Assembly (NCBI GenBank): GCA_947243855.1 | Contig: CAMXIK010000002.1 | Coordinates: 62,001-126,000, forward strand | Direction of reading: 5' to 3' | From: an uncultured Lachnospiraceae bacterium | Lineage (GTDB): Bacteria > Bacillota > Clostridia > Lachnospirales > Lachnospiraceae | DNA: 64,000 nt | Shown here: positions 17,740-25,245 of the stretch, in pieces | Position numbering within the stretch: position 1 is the stretch's first letter | Layout of the letters: each line of letters opens with the position of its first letter | Notes under the pieces: model-generated | What the model was told of the DNA's origin: nothing | Databases searched by the model: none | The model's input: only the letters and a program-made list of their open reading frames with translations | Program-made: the position numbers and the translations under genes

Positions 17740-18444
17740 GTGATCCGCATTGCCGTTTGTGATGATGAAAAAAACATGTCCGATCAGATTCGGAAGCTGG
17801 TTTCCGACTTTTTTCGCGTAAAAAACTGGGAGGTATCTATTCGGCAGTTTTCCTGCGGGGAGGAACTGCTGCGGTATGACAAGCCGGTAGACGTTCTTTT
17901 TCTGGATATTCAGATGGAGGGGACAGATGGCATGGAGACGGCAAGAAGACTGCGGGAACGCGGCTTTCGGGGCGTTTTGATATTTGTTACCGTTCTGCGG
18001 GAAATGGTCTTCTCGGCTTTTGACGTGCAGGCTTACGACTATTTGGTAAAGCCGCTTAGGAAGGAAGCCTTTGAGAGAACGATGGAGCGGCTTTTTACTT
18101 CCCTGCAAAATGCCGGCCAAACCGGATTGTTAGTCCGTAAGGGATATGACAGCCGGATTATTCCTCTGATGGATATTGTTTTTTGCGAAAGTATTGACAG
18201 GAAAATCTATCTGCATCTGATCTCCTCCGAGGTGGTCGATTACTACGAGCGGATTGAAAATTTGGAAAGTAAGCTGGGCAGCGGTTTTTTTCGGTGTCAC
18301 AGAAGCTATCTGATCCATCTTAAATACCTAAAGAATTATCAAAACGGGACGGCGTATATGGAGGGCGGCAGGGAGATACCGGTTTCAAGGCTGCGGGCCG
18401 GTACATTTTCCCAGGTTATTTTACAGTATATGGAAGATCTGTGA
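17740..18444 (+). CDS. LytTR-family response regulator
   Basis: A 234-residue two-component regulator. The receiver domain (1-120) has the acidic pair CDDE, the phospho-acceptor Asp56 (VLFLDIQM) and the Lys of YDYLVKPL. The C-terminal LytTR DNA-binding domain (about 130-232) has IVFCESIDRKIYLHL, FFRCHRSYLIHL and GGREIPVSR. Such regulators bind paired direct repeats about 21 bp apart and commonly control bacteriocin, biofilm or quorum genes together with a GHKL kinase. The GTG start follows AGGAGGTGAT. The sensor kinase gene starts 27 bases downstream. Repeats of the expected type lie upstream of this gene and downstream of the kinase gene, so autoregulation plus control of the next gene is likely. 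Confidence 0.93.
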   Translation: MIRIAVCDDEKNMSDQIRKLVSDFFRVKNWEVSIRQFSCGEELLRYDKPVDVLFLDIQMEGTDGMETARRLRERGFRGVLIFVTVLREMVFSAFDVQAYDYLVKPLRKEAFERTMERLFTSLQNAGQTGLLVRKGYDSRIIPLMDIVFCESIDRKIYLHLISSEVVDYYERIENLESKLGSGFFRCHRSYLIHLKYLKNYQNGTAYMEGGREIPVSRLRAGTFSQVILQYMEDL

Positions 18445-18471
18445 GAGCAGACGAAACGGAAGGTGGAAGGT

Positions 18472-19830
18472 ATGGAGTGGCTGGACGTCTATGGGATGGG
18501 AAGCGGCATCGTGCAGATGATGTTGGGATTTGCCTTTTTTATTCGGTTTTTGCATAAGAGAGGGACTTTTTTTAGGTATTGTCTGTTTGCGGTGTGCGGA
18601 AGCGTTGTCATTTATTTTGTCCCGAACGGCGGTATTGCACAGATCGGAGCCTACGTGTTTTTGCTTGCCGTGAGCGGAATATTGCTTTCGTCGGGCGAAA
18701 TTCGGGACGGACAGATGCGAAAACATGGAGAAAACGATTGGAAATCCGTTGTTTTATATGCCGTGCTGCTGACGGAGGTGATGCAGCTTAGTTATGGAGT
18801 CGTGAAATCGCTTTGGAGTCTGATGCCTGCGCCGGATGGGAAAATGGAAGGTTATGCATTTATGCTGTCGGGGGAATTGGTATCGCTTTTGCTGTTCTGG
18901 TTTTGCTGCCGCATGATATATCGGTATTTTTCTAATCGAGAAACGATCAGGCAGCAGTATTTGTTTATGATACTAGTGCCTGTTTTGATGATTTTTTTTA
19001 TGGAGGAGTATATCAATTCTATCATTTACGGGGTCAATGTTACGGACGGCGGCGGGATTACCGTATACACCAACCACTACCAGATGCTCGCGATCCAGCT
19101 TTTGGGAATGGGAAGCGTGTTCTGCATTTTATTTGCTTATCAAAGAACGCTGCAGAATGTCCGTCTCAGCACGGAAGTGTCGCTATTAGCACAGCAGGAG
19201 CGGTCTTTGAACCAATATGTGGAGGAGGCCAGAACACGCTACGAGAAAACGACGGCGTTCCGTCATGACGTCAGAAATCATATTGCGGTGGTGAAACAGC
19301 TTTTGCAGAGTGGGAAGTGGGAAGAGGCCATGCGCTATGTGGGAGATATGGAGGAGATGGCGCAGGAGCTGTCCTTTCCCGTCTGCACGCACAATCCGGC
19401 GGTAGATATTTTGGTGGAGAATAAGCTGGGAACTGCAAAGAGCAGGGGGATCGATGTGGATTGTTCGCTTCTTTTACCTTACCCTTGCGGCCTGCGGGAT
19501 ATTGATATCTGTATTATTCTGTCCAATGCGCTGGATAATGCGATTCATGCCTGCAACGGGATGGAGGACAAAGAAAAGAGGTATATTCGCGTGACCGGGC
19601 GTATGCAGGGAGAATTCCTATTTATGGAAATAGAAAATAGCTTTCAGGGAAAGGGGATACCGAGGGAGGGGACGGGTCTGTCAAATATCAGGGCGGTGGC
19701 GGAAAAGTATCAGGGCGCGGTGAGTATGAAAATACAAGGTTCTGTTTTTCTGCTTCATGTGCTATTGATCGTTCCGCAGATGCCAGAAAGCTTGAAACGG
19801 CAATCAGAAAGCGAGCTGTGGCAGCCGTAA
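18472..19830 (+). CDS. GHKL sensor histidine kinase (AgrC-like)
   Basis: A 452-residue membrane kinase, partner of the LytTR regulator. About six hydrophobic segments fill residues 10-220 (for example IVQMMLGFAFFIRFLH, LLLFWFCC, LFMILVPVLMIFFM, LLGMGSVFCILFA), with a tyrosine-rich external loop. The dimerisation helix holds the phospho-accepting His in FRHDVRNHIAVVKQLL. The ATP-binding domain has the N box (LSNALDNAIHAC) and a G box (GTGLSNIRAVAEKYQG). AgrC-type kinases usually sense secreted peptides. No agrB or agrD-like gene is visible here, so the signal is unknown. The ATG at 18472 has GGAAGG 8 bases upstream. A GTG nine bases earlier is the alternative. Confidence 0.92.
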   Translation: MEWLDVYGMGSGIVQMMLGFAFFIRFLHKRGTFFRYCLFAVCGSVVIYFVPNGGIAQIGAYVFLLAVSGILLSSGEIRDGQMRKHGENDWKSVVLYAVLLTEVMQLSYGVVKSLWSLMPAPDGKMEGYAFMLSGELVSLLLFWFCCRMIYRYFSNRETIRQQYLFMILVPVLMIFFMEEYINSIIYGVNVTDGGGITVYTNHYQMLAIQLLGMGSVFCILFAYQRTLQNVRLSTEVSLLAQQERSLNQYVEEARTRYEKTTAFRHDVRNHIAVVKQLLQSGKWEEAMRYVGDMEEMAQELSFPVCTHNPAVDILVENKLGTAKSRGIDVDCSLLLPYPCGLRDIDICIILSNALDNAIHACNGMEDKEKRYIRVTGRMQGEFLFMEIENSFQGKGIPREGTGLSNIRAVAEKYQGAVSMKIQGSVFLLHVLLIVPQMPESLKRQSESELWQP

Positions 19831-19865
19831 GACATTTTACGGCATTCAGAAGACATCCCACGGCA
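19831..19865 (+). promoter_or_regulatory. Candidate LytTR-regulator binding site (site B)
   Basis: GACATTTTACGGC (19831) and GACATCCCACGGC (19852) are 21 bases apart, with a third partial copy (GGCATTCAG) between them. This is the same arrangement as site A at 17639. It lies about 100 bases before the coiled-coil protein gene. The left copy also forms a 7-bp hairpin with the end of the kinase gene (GCCGTAA/TTACGGC), so a structural explanation for part of the signal cannot be excluded. Confidence 0.5.
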
Positions 19866-19965
19866 AAAGCATGGATGCGCCGCTTTTCCTTGTCGAAAGA
19901 ATAAGTGAGGGCGGCTGTTAGTGGACGGTACCGCCCGAAAATACGATAGGTAAGGAGGAAAAGTT

Positions 19966-20469
19966 ATGTCCATGAAAATCAACGGTAATTCCAACAGTCC
20001 CGCAAGCAAGTATGTAGAGGAAGCCATGCGGAAGAAGGAAGCGGAGCAGAACGCGGAAAGAGCGAAAGCGGCACAGCCACAGGACGAGTATATCAGCAGC
20101 GAGAAGTCCGGCGCAAAGCCAACAGGCCTGTACCATGTAGGACAGGACGAGGAAGGAAACCGCAAAATCTTCTATGACGATCCGAAAAAAGCCGGGAATG
20201 AGGACGGGAAGAAACCGCCGAAGGCAAACGGGGAGAATCCGGAAGAGGAAGATGAAGAATGGGTTGCCAACACGGATCGGGTGGATCGGGAGATTCGGGA
20301 ACTGAAGGAGAAAAAGAGCCAGATCGAGCGGCAGATTCGCTCCGCTTCCGGGGATGAGGAAAAGACGGAGGAGTTGGAGAGGAAGCTTTCGCAGGTGGAA
20401 AATGAGCTGCAGCAGAAAGACAACGACACCTATAGGCGGCAGCAGACCAAGGTAAGCCGTAAGAAATAA
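19966..20469 (+). CDS. Small charged coiled-coil protein, possible LytTR target
   Basis: A 167-residue hydrophilic protein without signal peptide or membrane segment. The N-terminal half is low-complexity and charged. Residues about 95-160 begin WVANTDRVDREIRELKEKK and form a predicted coiled coil, ending KDNDTYRRQQTK. I recall similar ANTDKVDREI/KDNDTYRRQ proteins in Lachnospiraceae but know no function for them. AAGGAGG precedes the ATG. The gene directly follows the two-component genes and lies behind the repeat element of site B, so it is likely to be controlled by that system. A secreted signal role is not supported, since no leader peptide is visible. Confidence 0.75.
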   Translation: MSMKINGNSNSPASKYVEEAMRKKEAEQNAERAKAAQPQDEYISSEKSGAKPTGLYHVGQDEEGNRKIFYDDPKKAGNEDGKKPPKANGENPEEEDEEWVANTDRVDREIRELKEKKSQIERQIRSASGDEEKTEELERKLSQVENELQQKDNDTYRRQQTKVSRKK

Positions 20470-20479
20470 GGTCAGAGAA

Positions 20480-20603
20480 CTCCTGTTCAGAAATACGGTG
20501 CAACACAAAAAAGCTTTGAATGCTATTGATTTTGTAATGATATGTTGGGTATAATACAATCAAAACTTGGATGCAATGCACCGTATTTTTAAAGGAACAG
20601 GAG
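20480..20603. repeat. Long inverted repeat enclosing the lspA promoter
   Basis: Left arm CTCCTGTTC (20480-20488) plus AAATACGGTGCA (20491-20502). Right arm TGCACCGTATTT (20577-20588) plus GAACAGGAG (20595-20603). Both parts match perfectly as inverted repeats; the joints are 2 and 6 bases long. The 74 bases between the inner arms contain a complete promoter, and the right arm contains the lspA ribosome site. It may be an invertible promoter cassette, or a structure that blocks lspA translation on read-through transcripts. Confidence 0.7.
20526..20555 (+). promoter_or_regulatory. lspA promoter within the inverted repeat
   Basis: TTGATT and a perfect TATAAT are 18 bases apart. Transcription should begin near 20562, after the left arm of the inverted repeat, so this mRNA would carry only the right arm. 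Confidence 0.7.
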
Positions 20604-20608
20604 ATTAT

Positions 20609-21097
20609 ATGACGGCAATCATCTTTGCGGCTTTGGCGGTGGGAATTTTCCTGCTGGATCTGTTACTCAAAAACCATATCGAAACGCATCTGCAGGTGGG
20701 AGAGGAAAAGCCCGTCTGCGGGGGAAGGCTTCTGATCAGAAGGTATCACAACAGGGGCGCTTTTCTGGATGCAGGACAAAAGAGACAGAAGGCGGTTGTC
20801 CTTCTGTCCCTGATTTTAACCCTTTTTATGACGGCGGCGTTTCTTGCTGCGTTTACCTTTCGGGGTAAGACAACCCTGAAAGCGGGGCTTGCCCTGCTTC
20901 TGGGCGGCGCGTACAGCAATACTTATGACCGCCTGGCTAGAAATTATGTGGTGGACTACGTCAGCTTTCCCGTGAAAAATAAAAGAATCCGCCGCATTGT
21001 CTTTAACATTTCAGATTTCTGCATTATCATCGGCGCGCTCCTGATGACTTTAGGGCAGAATACAACGGAAAAGAAGAAAAAAGTCAGGCGCAAATGA
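20609..21097 (+). CDS. lspA: Signal peptidase II-like protein
   Basis: A 162-residue membrane protein with four hydrophobic segments, resembling the lipoprotein signal peptidase that removes signal peptides from prolipoproteins. Conserved blocks are recognisable: IRRYHNRGAFL (family NxGAAF region), GGAYSNTYDRLARNYVVDYVSF (first catalytic Asp) and FNISDFCIIIGALL (second catalytic Asp). Sequence deviations (HNRGAFL; no Gln after the first conserved Asp; short loops) suggest a divergent paralog. The ATG at 20609 has AGGAG 5 bases upstream. A TTG at 20567 overlaps the -10/start region and is rejected. At least three lipoproteins in this window would be substrates of such an enzyme. Its stop overlaps the convergent carbamate kinase gene by 14 bases. 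Confidence 0.83.
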   Translation: MTAIIFAALAVGIFLLDLLLKNHIETHLQVGEEKPVCGGRLLIRRYHNRGAFLDAGQKRQKAVVLLSLILTLFMTAAFLAAFTFRGKTTLKAGLALLLGGAYSNTYDRLARNYVVDYVSFPVKNKRIRRIVFNISDFCIIIGALLMTLGQNTTEKKKKVRRK

Positions 21098-22034
21098 CGG
21101 TGCCGCTTTTTCCTTTGAGCGCTTCTTTCACATCCCCCAACGAGGTAATCAGAACACGTCCTTCGGGATGGGTTTCCAGATAGGAAATAGCCGCTTCGAT
21201 TTTCGGAAGCATAGTGCCCTCCCCGAACTGCTTTTCTTCACAGAGCTTTTTCGCCTCCGAGACGGTGAGGGAGGAGATCGGCTCTTGATTTGGCTGCCCG
21301 AAATTGCGGTAAACCAGAGGGACGCCTGTCAGGATAATCAGCTCGTCCGCTTCTAATTCGATGGCCATTCTGCCGGCTACCGCGTCTTTTTCAATGACAG
21401 CGGAAGCGCCTTTTAACATATGGTTCTGCTCGATCACGGGAATACCGCCCCCTCCGCAGGCAATGACAATCTGGTCGGCTGCCGCCAAAGTGCGGATCGC
21501 ATCGATTTCTACGATGTTGATGGGACTAGGCGCAGCGACCACGCGCCGGAAGCCTTTACCGGGCTCTTCTTTTACAAAGTTGCCCTTCTTTTTTTCCAAC
21601 TCTGCGTCCTCAGCCGACATATAGCGGCCGATCACCTTTGTGGGGGTGTAGAAGGCCTCGTCGTAGGGGTCCACCGTAACCTGTGTCAAGATGGTGCTGA
21701 TGGTCTTTGCGATACCGCGGTCGAGCAGCTCGGCGCGGAGCGCATTTTGGATATCATATCCCACATATCCCTGACTCATGGCGGAGCAGACGCACATGGG
21801 CGCAGGCGTATAGTCGATGTAGATGCGGCGCAGCTCCGTCATGGCCTTGTGGATCATGCTGACCTGCCGGCCGTTGCTGTGGGTGATGGTGAGCTGATAG
21901 TCGGCTTCCACTAAGTCTGCAAGGGCTTTCGCGGTTGTTTTGACCGCATCCCACTGTTCGAGCGTGGTATAACCGAGCGCCTCATGTCCCAGAGAGACCA
22001 CGGCTTTCTTTTTATTTATCATCGTTTCAGTCAT
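21084..22034 (-). CDS. arcC: Carbamate kinase
   Basis: A 316-residue amino acid kinase-fold enzyme that makes ATP from carbamoyl phosphate, or the reverse. Motifs: VVSLGHEALG at the N terminus, TLEQWDAVKTTAKALADLVE, CSAMSQGYVGYDIQNALR, LTQVTVDPYDEAFYTPTKVIG and IVIACGGGGIPVI. They match the family along its whole length. The usual THGNGPQVG phosphate-binding motif reads THSNGRQVS here. The ATG start has GGAGGA 6 bases upstream on the minus strand. No arginine deiminase or ornithine carbamoyltransferase gene is next to it, so the pathway (arginine, allantoin or agmatine breakdown) is not indicated. It is convergent with lspA and divergent from the EAL gene. Confidence 0.92.
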   Translation of the reverse strand: MTETMINKKKAVVSLGHEALGYTTLEQWDAVKTTAKALADLVEADYQLTITHSNGRQVSMIHKAMTELRRIYIDYTPAPMCVCSAMSQGYVGYDIQNALRAELLDRGIAKTISTILTQVTVDPYDEAFYTPTKVIGRYMSAEDAELEKKKGNFVKEEPGKGFRRVVAAPSPINIVEIDAIRTLAAADQIVIACGGGGIPVIEQNHMLKGASAVIEKDAVAGRMAIELEADELIILTGVPLVYRNFGQPNQEPISSLTVSEAKKLCEEKQFGEGTMLPKIEAAISYLETHPEGRVLITSLGDVKEALKGKSGTVICA

Positions 22035-22084
22035 GAAAAATCCTCCGATCGGCAATTTTCAAAGCGGCTTTTCCGCATATTCCC

Positions 22085-22113
22085 AGTATAGCAAAACTCG
22101 TCTTCTTTGTATA
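22085..22113 (-). promoter_or_regulatory. Candidate arcC promoter
   Basis: On the minus strand, TATACA (-35) and TATACT (-10, plus strand 22085-22090) are 17 bases apart. The start would be about 45 bases before the arcC ATG. Confidence 0.5.
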
Positions 22114-22214
22114 GAAGTGTTTTTATGTTTCGATTATGTAAACTAATTGTGCAATACAAACAAAAGCGGAGCCTTATATTTGGTTATAATTATACAAAAT
22201 ATACAAGAAATAGT

Positions 22215-22243
22215 TTGACAAGGCATAGAAGGGATTGTATAAT
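22215..22243 (+). promoter_or_regulatory. Consensus sigma-A promoter for the EAL gene
   Basis: A perfect TTGACA and a perfect TATAAT with a 17-base spacer. It fixes the gene start, because the TTG at 22243 would lie upstream of the transcription start. Confidence 0.88.
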
Positions 22244-22278
22244 TGGTAGTAGTTAATTCGGAGGAGGGGGTGCAACCG

Positions 22279-24009
22279 ATGTTTTTGGCTGATGGCGTCG
22301 GAGACAGACTAAACGATGGCAAAGTGCTGCAGAATATGACGCTGGAACAGATCAGAACGGTGATCGAAGTAATACAGCAGTCTTCGGACGCGTATCTGTT
22401 TATTCTGGATTTGAGCGCGGATACTTATATCCTGCCGGAAAAGGCGACGAAGCGGTTCCCCTTTCATACCACGACGATTGAGAATTGCAAGGAGACCCTG
22501 CAAAAGGTGACGCACCCTGCCGACTATGAGATGGTAGTGGCGGATCTGGAAAAATGCCGTTTGGGCGAGAAAGAGAAGCATACGTTGGAGTACCGCTGGA
22601 TGGACCGTATGAACAGGGTAGTCTGGGTGAGCTGTAGCGGTACGGTGGTGACGGGCGCCGAGGGGCACAGGCTTTTGATCGGTGCAGTCAGCGAATTGGG
22701 CAGGAAAGCGAAAGCCGATAATGTTACCGGACTCCGCAGGGAAGCGGGGTTTCGTCTGGATATGGAAAATCTTCTCCGGGAGAATGCCGATTCTGTTCAT
22801 TATATGATGCGCATCGGCATCGATCACTTTAAGGAGATCAATGAAAGAGAAGGCATTGAGGCGGGCGATGAAGTGCTTCGGGAGCTTGCGGAATGTATTC
22901 TTAAGACGGTAGATGAGGGCGTGAAGGTGTATCGTCTGGTGGCGGACGAGTTCATGATCGTGGATGAGGGAGAGGCCATGAGAAAGGAACCCCGTGTCAT
23001 TTACAGGCAGATACAGCAGTCCATAGCGGCAGCGGCGAAATGTAAGAAATACAGTCGTTTTTACACCGTTTCTGCAGGTGTGTTTGAGGGAGATTTCACT
23101 GGAAAAACCGTGGAAGAAATGATGCGGTATACGGAATTTGCGTTAAACGAGGCGAAGCGCAGCGGTAGAAACCAGATGTGTCCGTATGATCAGGAGGCCT
23201 ATGACGTCTACATGAGAAAGCTTGACATCCGGAAAGCGCTGCGGCAGGATGCCAATAACGATTTCAAGGGCTTTGAGGTGTATTACCAGCCTATTGTGTC
23301 CGCGTCTGAGGATTATAAACTGATCGGGGCGGAGGCGCTTCTTCGCTGGAAGAACGAGAAATATGGGAACATGTCGCCGGCGGTGTTTATTCCGATTCTG
23401 GAGGAGAGCGGGCTGATTATTCCGGTGGGCCGGTATGTTTTGTGGGAGGCGGCAAAAGCCTGTAAAAAATGGCAGCAGTACATACCGGGGTTTCATATTA
23501 ACGTGAATCTCTCCTATGTCCAGCTTCACAAGAGCGATTTGATGCAGGATGTGGAGAGGTGCGTGCAGGAAGTTGGAGTCGATCCGGAAAGTCTGGTGCT
23601 TGAGCTGACTGAAAGCGGCTATATTGAGACAAGCGAGCATATCAAGGAGCTTTTCAAGGATTTGAAAGCGAAAAATATCGATTTGGCGCTTGACGATTTC
23701 GGTACCGGTTACTCCAATATGCGTTATCTGAAAGACATTGACTTTAAGACCGTAAAGATTGACAGAAGTTTTGTGGTACAGGCGCTGCACAGCGATTATG
23801 ATTTTAATATTATCAGTCATATCATAGATATGGTGCACAGTCTTGGCTCTGTGGTCTGTATGGAGGGAATCGAGGAAAAGGAAGAACTCTCTAAAATGAT
23901 GGCCACCAAGCCGGATATGATACAGGGGTACTATTTCGGGAAACCTGCTCCAGCGGATCAATTTGAGAAGGAATTTCTGGGGAACGCGGTTTCCGCCAGC
24001 GTTTCCTAG
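22279..24009 (+). CDS. Cyclic-di-GMP phosphodiesterase (PAS, degenerate GGDEF, EAL)
   Basis: A 576-residue cytoplasmic signalling protein. An N-terminal PAS-like domain (about 20-150; HPADYEMVVADL, YRWMDRMNRVVWVSCSG) precedes a GGDEF domain whose signature is VADEF, so it is probably not a cyclase. The EAL domain (about 320-565) keeps EALLRW, NVNLSYVQL, LELTESG, LDDFGTGYSNMRYL and KIDRSF, the residues that bind metal and c-di-GMP, so hydrolysis is expected. The start is set at ATG 22279, behind GGAGGAGGGGG. The upstream promoter lies at 22215-22243, so longer reading frames are not transcribed. Such proteins lower c-di-GMP and favour motile or planktonic states. The sensed signal is unknown. 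Confidence 0.92.
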   Translation: MFLADGVGDRLNDGKVLQNMTLEQIRTVIEVIQQSSDAYLFILDLSADTYILPEKATKRFPFHTTTIENCKETLQKVTHPADYEMVVADLEKCRLGEKEKHTLEYRWMDRMNRVVWVSCSGTVVTGAEGHRLLIGAVSELGRKAKADNVTGLRREAGFRLDMENLLRENADSVHYMMRIGIDHFKEINEREGIEAGDEVLRELAECILKTVDEGVKVYRLVADEFMIVDEGEAMRKEPRVIYRQIQQSIAAAAKCKKYSRFYTVSAGVFEGDFTGKTVEEMMRYTEFALNEAKRSGRNQMCPYDQEAYDVYMRKLDIRKALRQDANNDFKGFEVYYQPIVSASEDYKLIGAEALLRWKNEKYGNMSPAVFIPILEESGLIIPVGRYVLWEAAKACKKWQQYIPGFHINVNLSYVQLHKSDLMQDVERCVQEVGVDPESLVLELTESGYIETSEHIKELFKDLKAKNIDLALDDFGTGYSNMRYLKDIDFKTVKIDRSFVVQALHSDYDFNIISHIIDMVHSLGSVVCMEGIEEKEELSKMMATKPDMIQGYYFGKPAPADQFEKEFLGNAVSASVS

Positions 24010-24013
24010 AGGC

Positions 24014-25030
24014 TTACAAATTTTCCCTAATACGAATGTCCACATCTACATAGTTATTTTCCGAGGCGGGCATCTCTCCTGTAGTCAGGTAGGTGAACAG
24101 GAGGGAGAGGGGTTGGAAACCTTGTTGAAAGGGCTGTTGGCAGATAGTGGCTGCGATCAGTCCTTTTTGCATATATTCGCGGGTCGTGGGAACGATATCG
24201 TTTGTTATGACAGTCATGTCATTTTTACGCGGACTTTCTTCTATGGCCAGACAACCGCCGTATACGCCTCCGGCAGTAAAATAAAAGGCGTTGATTTCGG
24301 GGTGGTCTGCGAGAAGCTTTTTTGTCAGTTCACGGCTCGTTTTATCGTCGTCGTTGTTATTGACGATGTCTGCGATACGGATATTGGGGGTTGATTCGAT
24401 CACGTGGGAGAAACCCGCAATACGTTCGGTGTGGCAGAGAATGTTCCTAGAGCCGGAGACGATGCCGACGTGCACGTCCCCACGGGTCATAAGCTGCATA
24501 AGCCCGGCCGCGGTTTCACCGGAGCGGTAAAAATTACTGCCCACATAGGCAAGACGGCTGGAATTTTCGATATCGGTGTTCAGCGTTACCACGGGGATGC
24601 CCTGCGCGCAGAGGCTGTCGATTTTTTCCCGCACGGCGTTGTCGTTGTAGGGAGAGATGGCAAGGCCGCCTATCCCTTCCGCAAGGAGGGAGTCGATGGC
24701 GTCGAGCTGCTGCTGTAAGCTGTATTCCGTCTGTCTTACGAGGACGCTGCAGTTGTAGCCGGCAAGCTCCAGTTCTTTTTCGCGTACGCCAAGAAGCACG
24801 TCGTCGAAGAAAGGGTTGCCGACGCCGAGCAAAATAACGCCAAGCTTGAGGTTTTTCTTTTGGGCGGCAAGGACAATCCCCGCTTTGTTGGGTTTATAAT
24901 CCAGATCGCGCACGATCTGCATGATTTTTTCTTCCGTCTGCGGATTCACGTCGCCGCGGTGGTTTAACACGCGGTCCACTGTGCCCCGCGATACGCCTGC
25001 GAGAGCGGCGATTTCTTTGATAGTTGCCAT
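24014..25030 (-). CDS. LacI-family transcriptional regulator of the sugar operon
   Basis: A 338-residue repressor. The N-terminal helix-turn-helix reads MATIKEIAALAGVSRGTVDRVLNHRG and is followed by the hinge. The effector-binding part is a type I periplasmic-binding-protein fold (LGVILLGVGNPFFDDVLLGV, GGLAISPYNDNAV, IPVVTLNTDIENSSRLAYVG, VGIVSGSRNI, YFTAGGVYGG) similar to ribose or xylose binders. It is divergent from xylB and the isomerase gene, so it likely controls them in response to a pentose or deoxyhexose. The start is ATG at 25030 with GGAAAGG upstream; an in-frame codon 11 residues earlier is rejected. Its stop lies 4 bases from the EAL gene stop. Confidence 0.92.
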   Translation of the reverse strand: MATIKEIAALAGVSRGTVDRVLNHRGDVNPQTEEKIMQIVRDLDYKPNKAGIVLAAQKKNLKLGVILLGVGNPFFDDVLLGVREKELELAGYNCSVLVRQTEYSLQQQLDAIDSLLAEGIGGLAISPYNDNAVREKIDSLCAQGIPVVTLNTDIENSSRLAYVGSNFYRSGETAAGLMQLMTRGDVHVGIVSGSRNILCHTERIAGFSHVIESTPNIRIADIVNNNDDDKTSRELTKKLLADHPEINAFYFTAGGVYGGCLAIEESPRKNDMTVITNDIVPTTREYMQKGLIAATICQQPFQQGFQPLSLLFTYLTTGEMPASENNYVDVDIRIRENL

Positions 25031-25107
25031 AGCGGGTTTTCCTTTCCGTAAGTGCGCGGCCAAAGATTTGGCCTGTGACTAGCGTAGCATACTCGGTGGA
25101 AATAGAC

Positions 25108-25125
25108 AATGCGTTCCCTTGCATT
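25108..25125. promoter_or_regulatory. Candidate operator of the LacI-family regulator
   Basis: AATGC and GCATT form an inverted repeat with an 8-base centre, about 80 bases upstream of the regulator start and upstream of the xylB promoter. It is only a candidate: the arms are short. Confidence 0.3.
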
Positions 25126-25156
25126 TTGTATAAAGTTCCGAAAAAAAGATATGGGC

Positions 25157-25185
25157 TTGCTTTTCCCCTCGGGACAGCTTATCAT
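25157..25185 (+). promoter_or_regulatory. Candidate xylB operon promoter
   Basis: TTGCTT and TATCAT are separated by 17 bases, about 60 bases before the xylB start. Confidence 0.55.
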
Positions 25186-25245
25186 GAAAGAAGAGAGAGC
25201 GTGCACGGGCACGGAAAATTTTAACAGGTGAATGGGAGGGCTGAT

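Noticed and set aside
20503..20576. Insertion sequence at the inverted repeat before lspA
   Set aside because: No transposase frame exists between the arms; the segment is 74 bases and contains a promoter.
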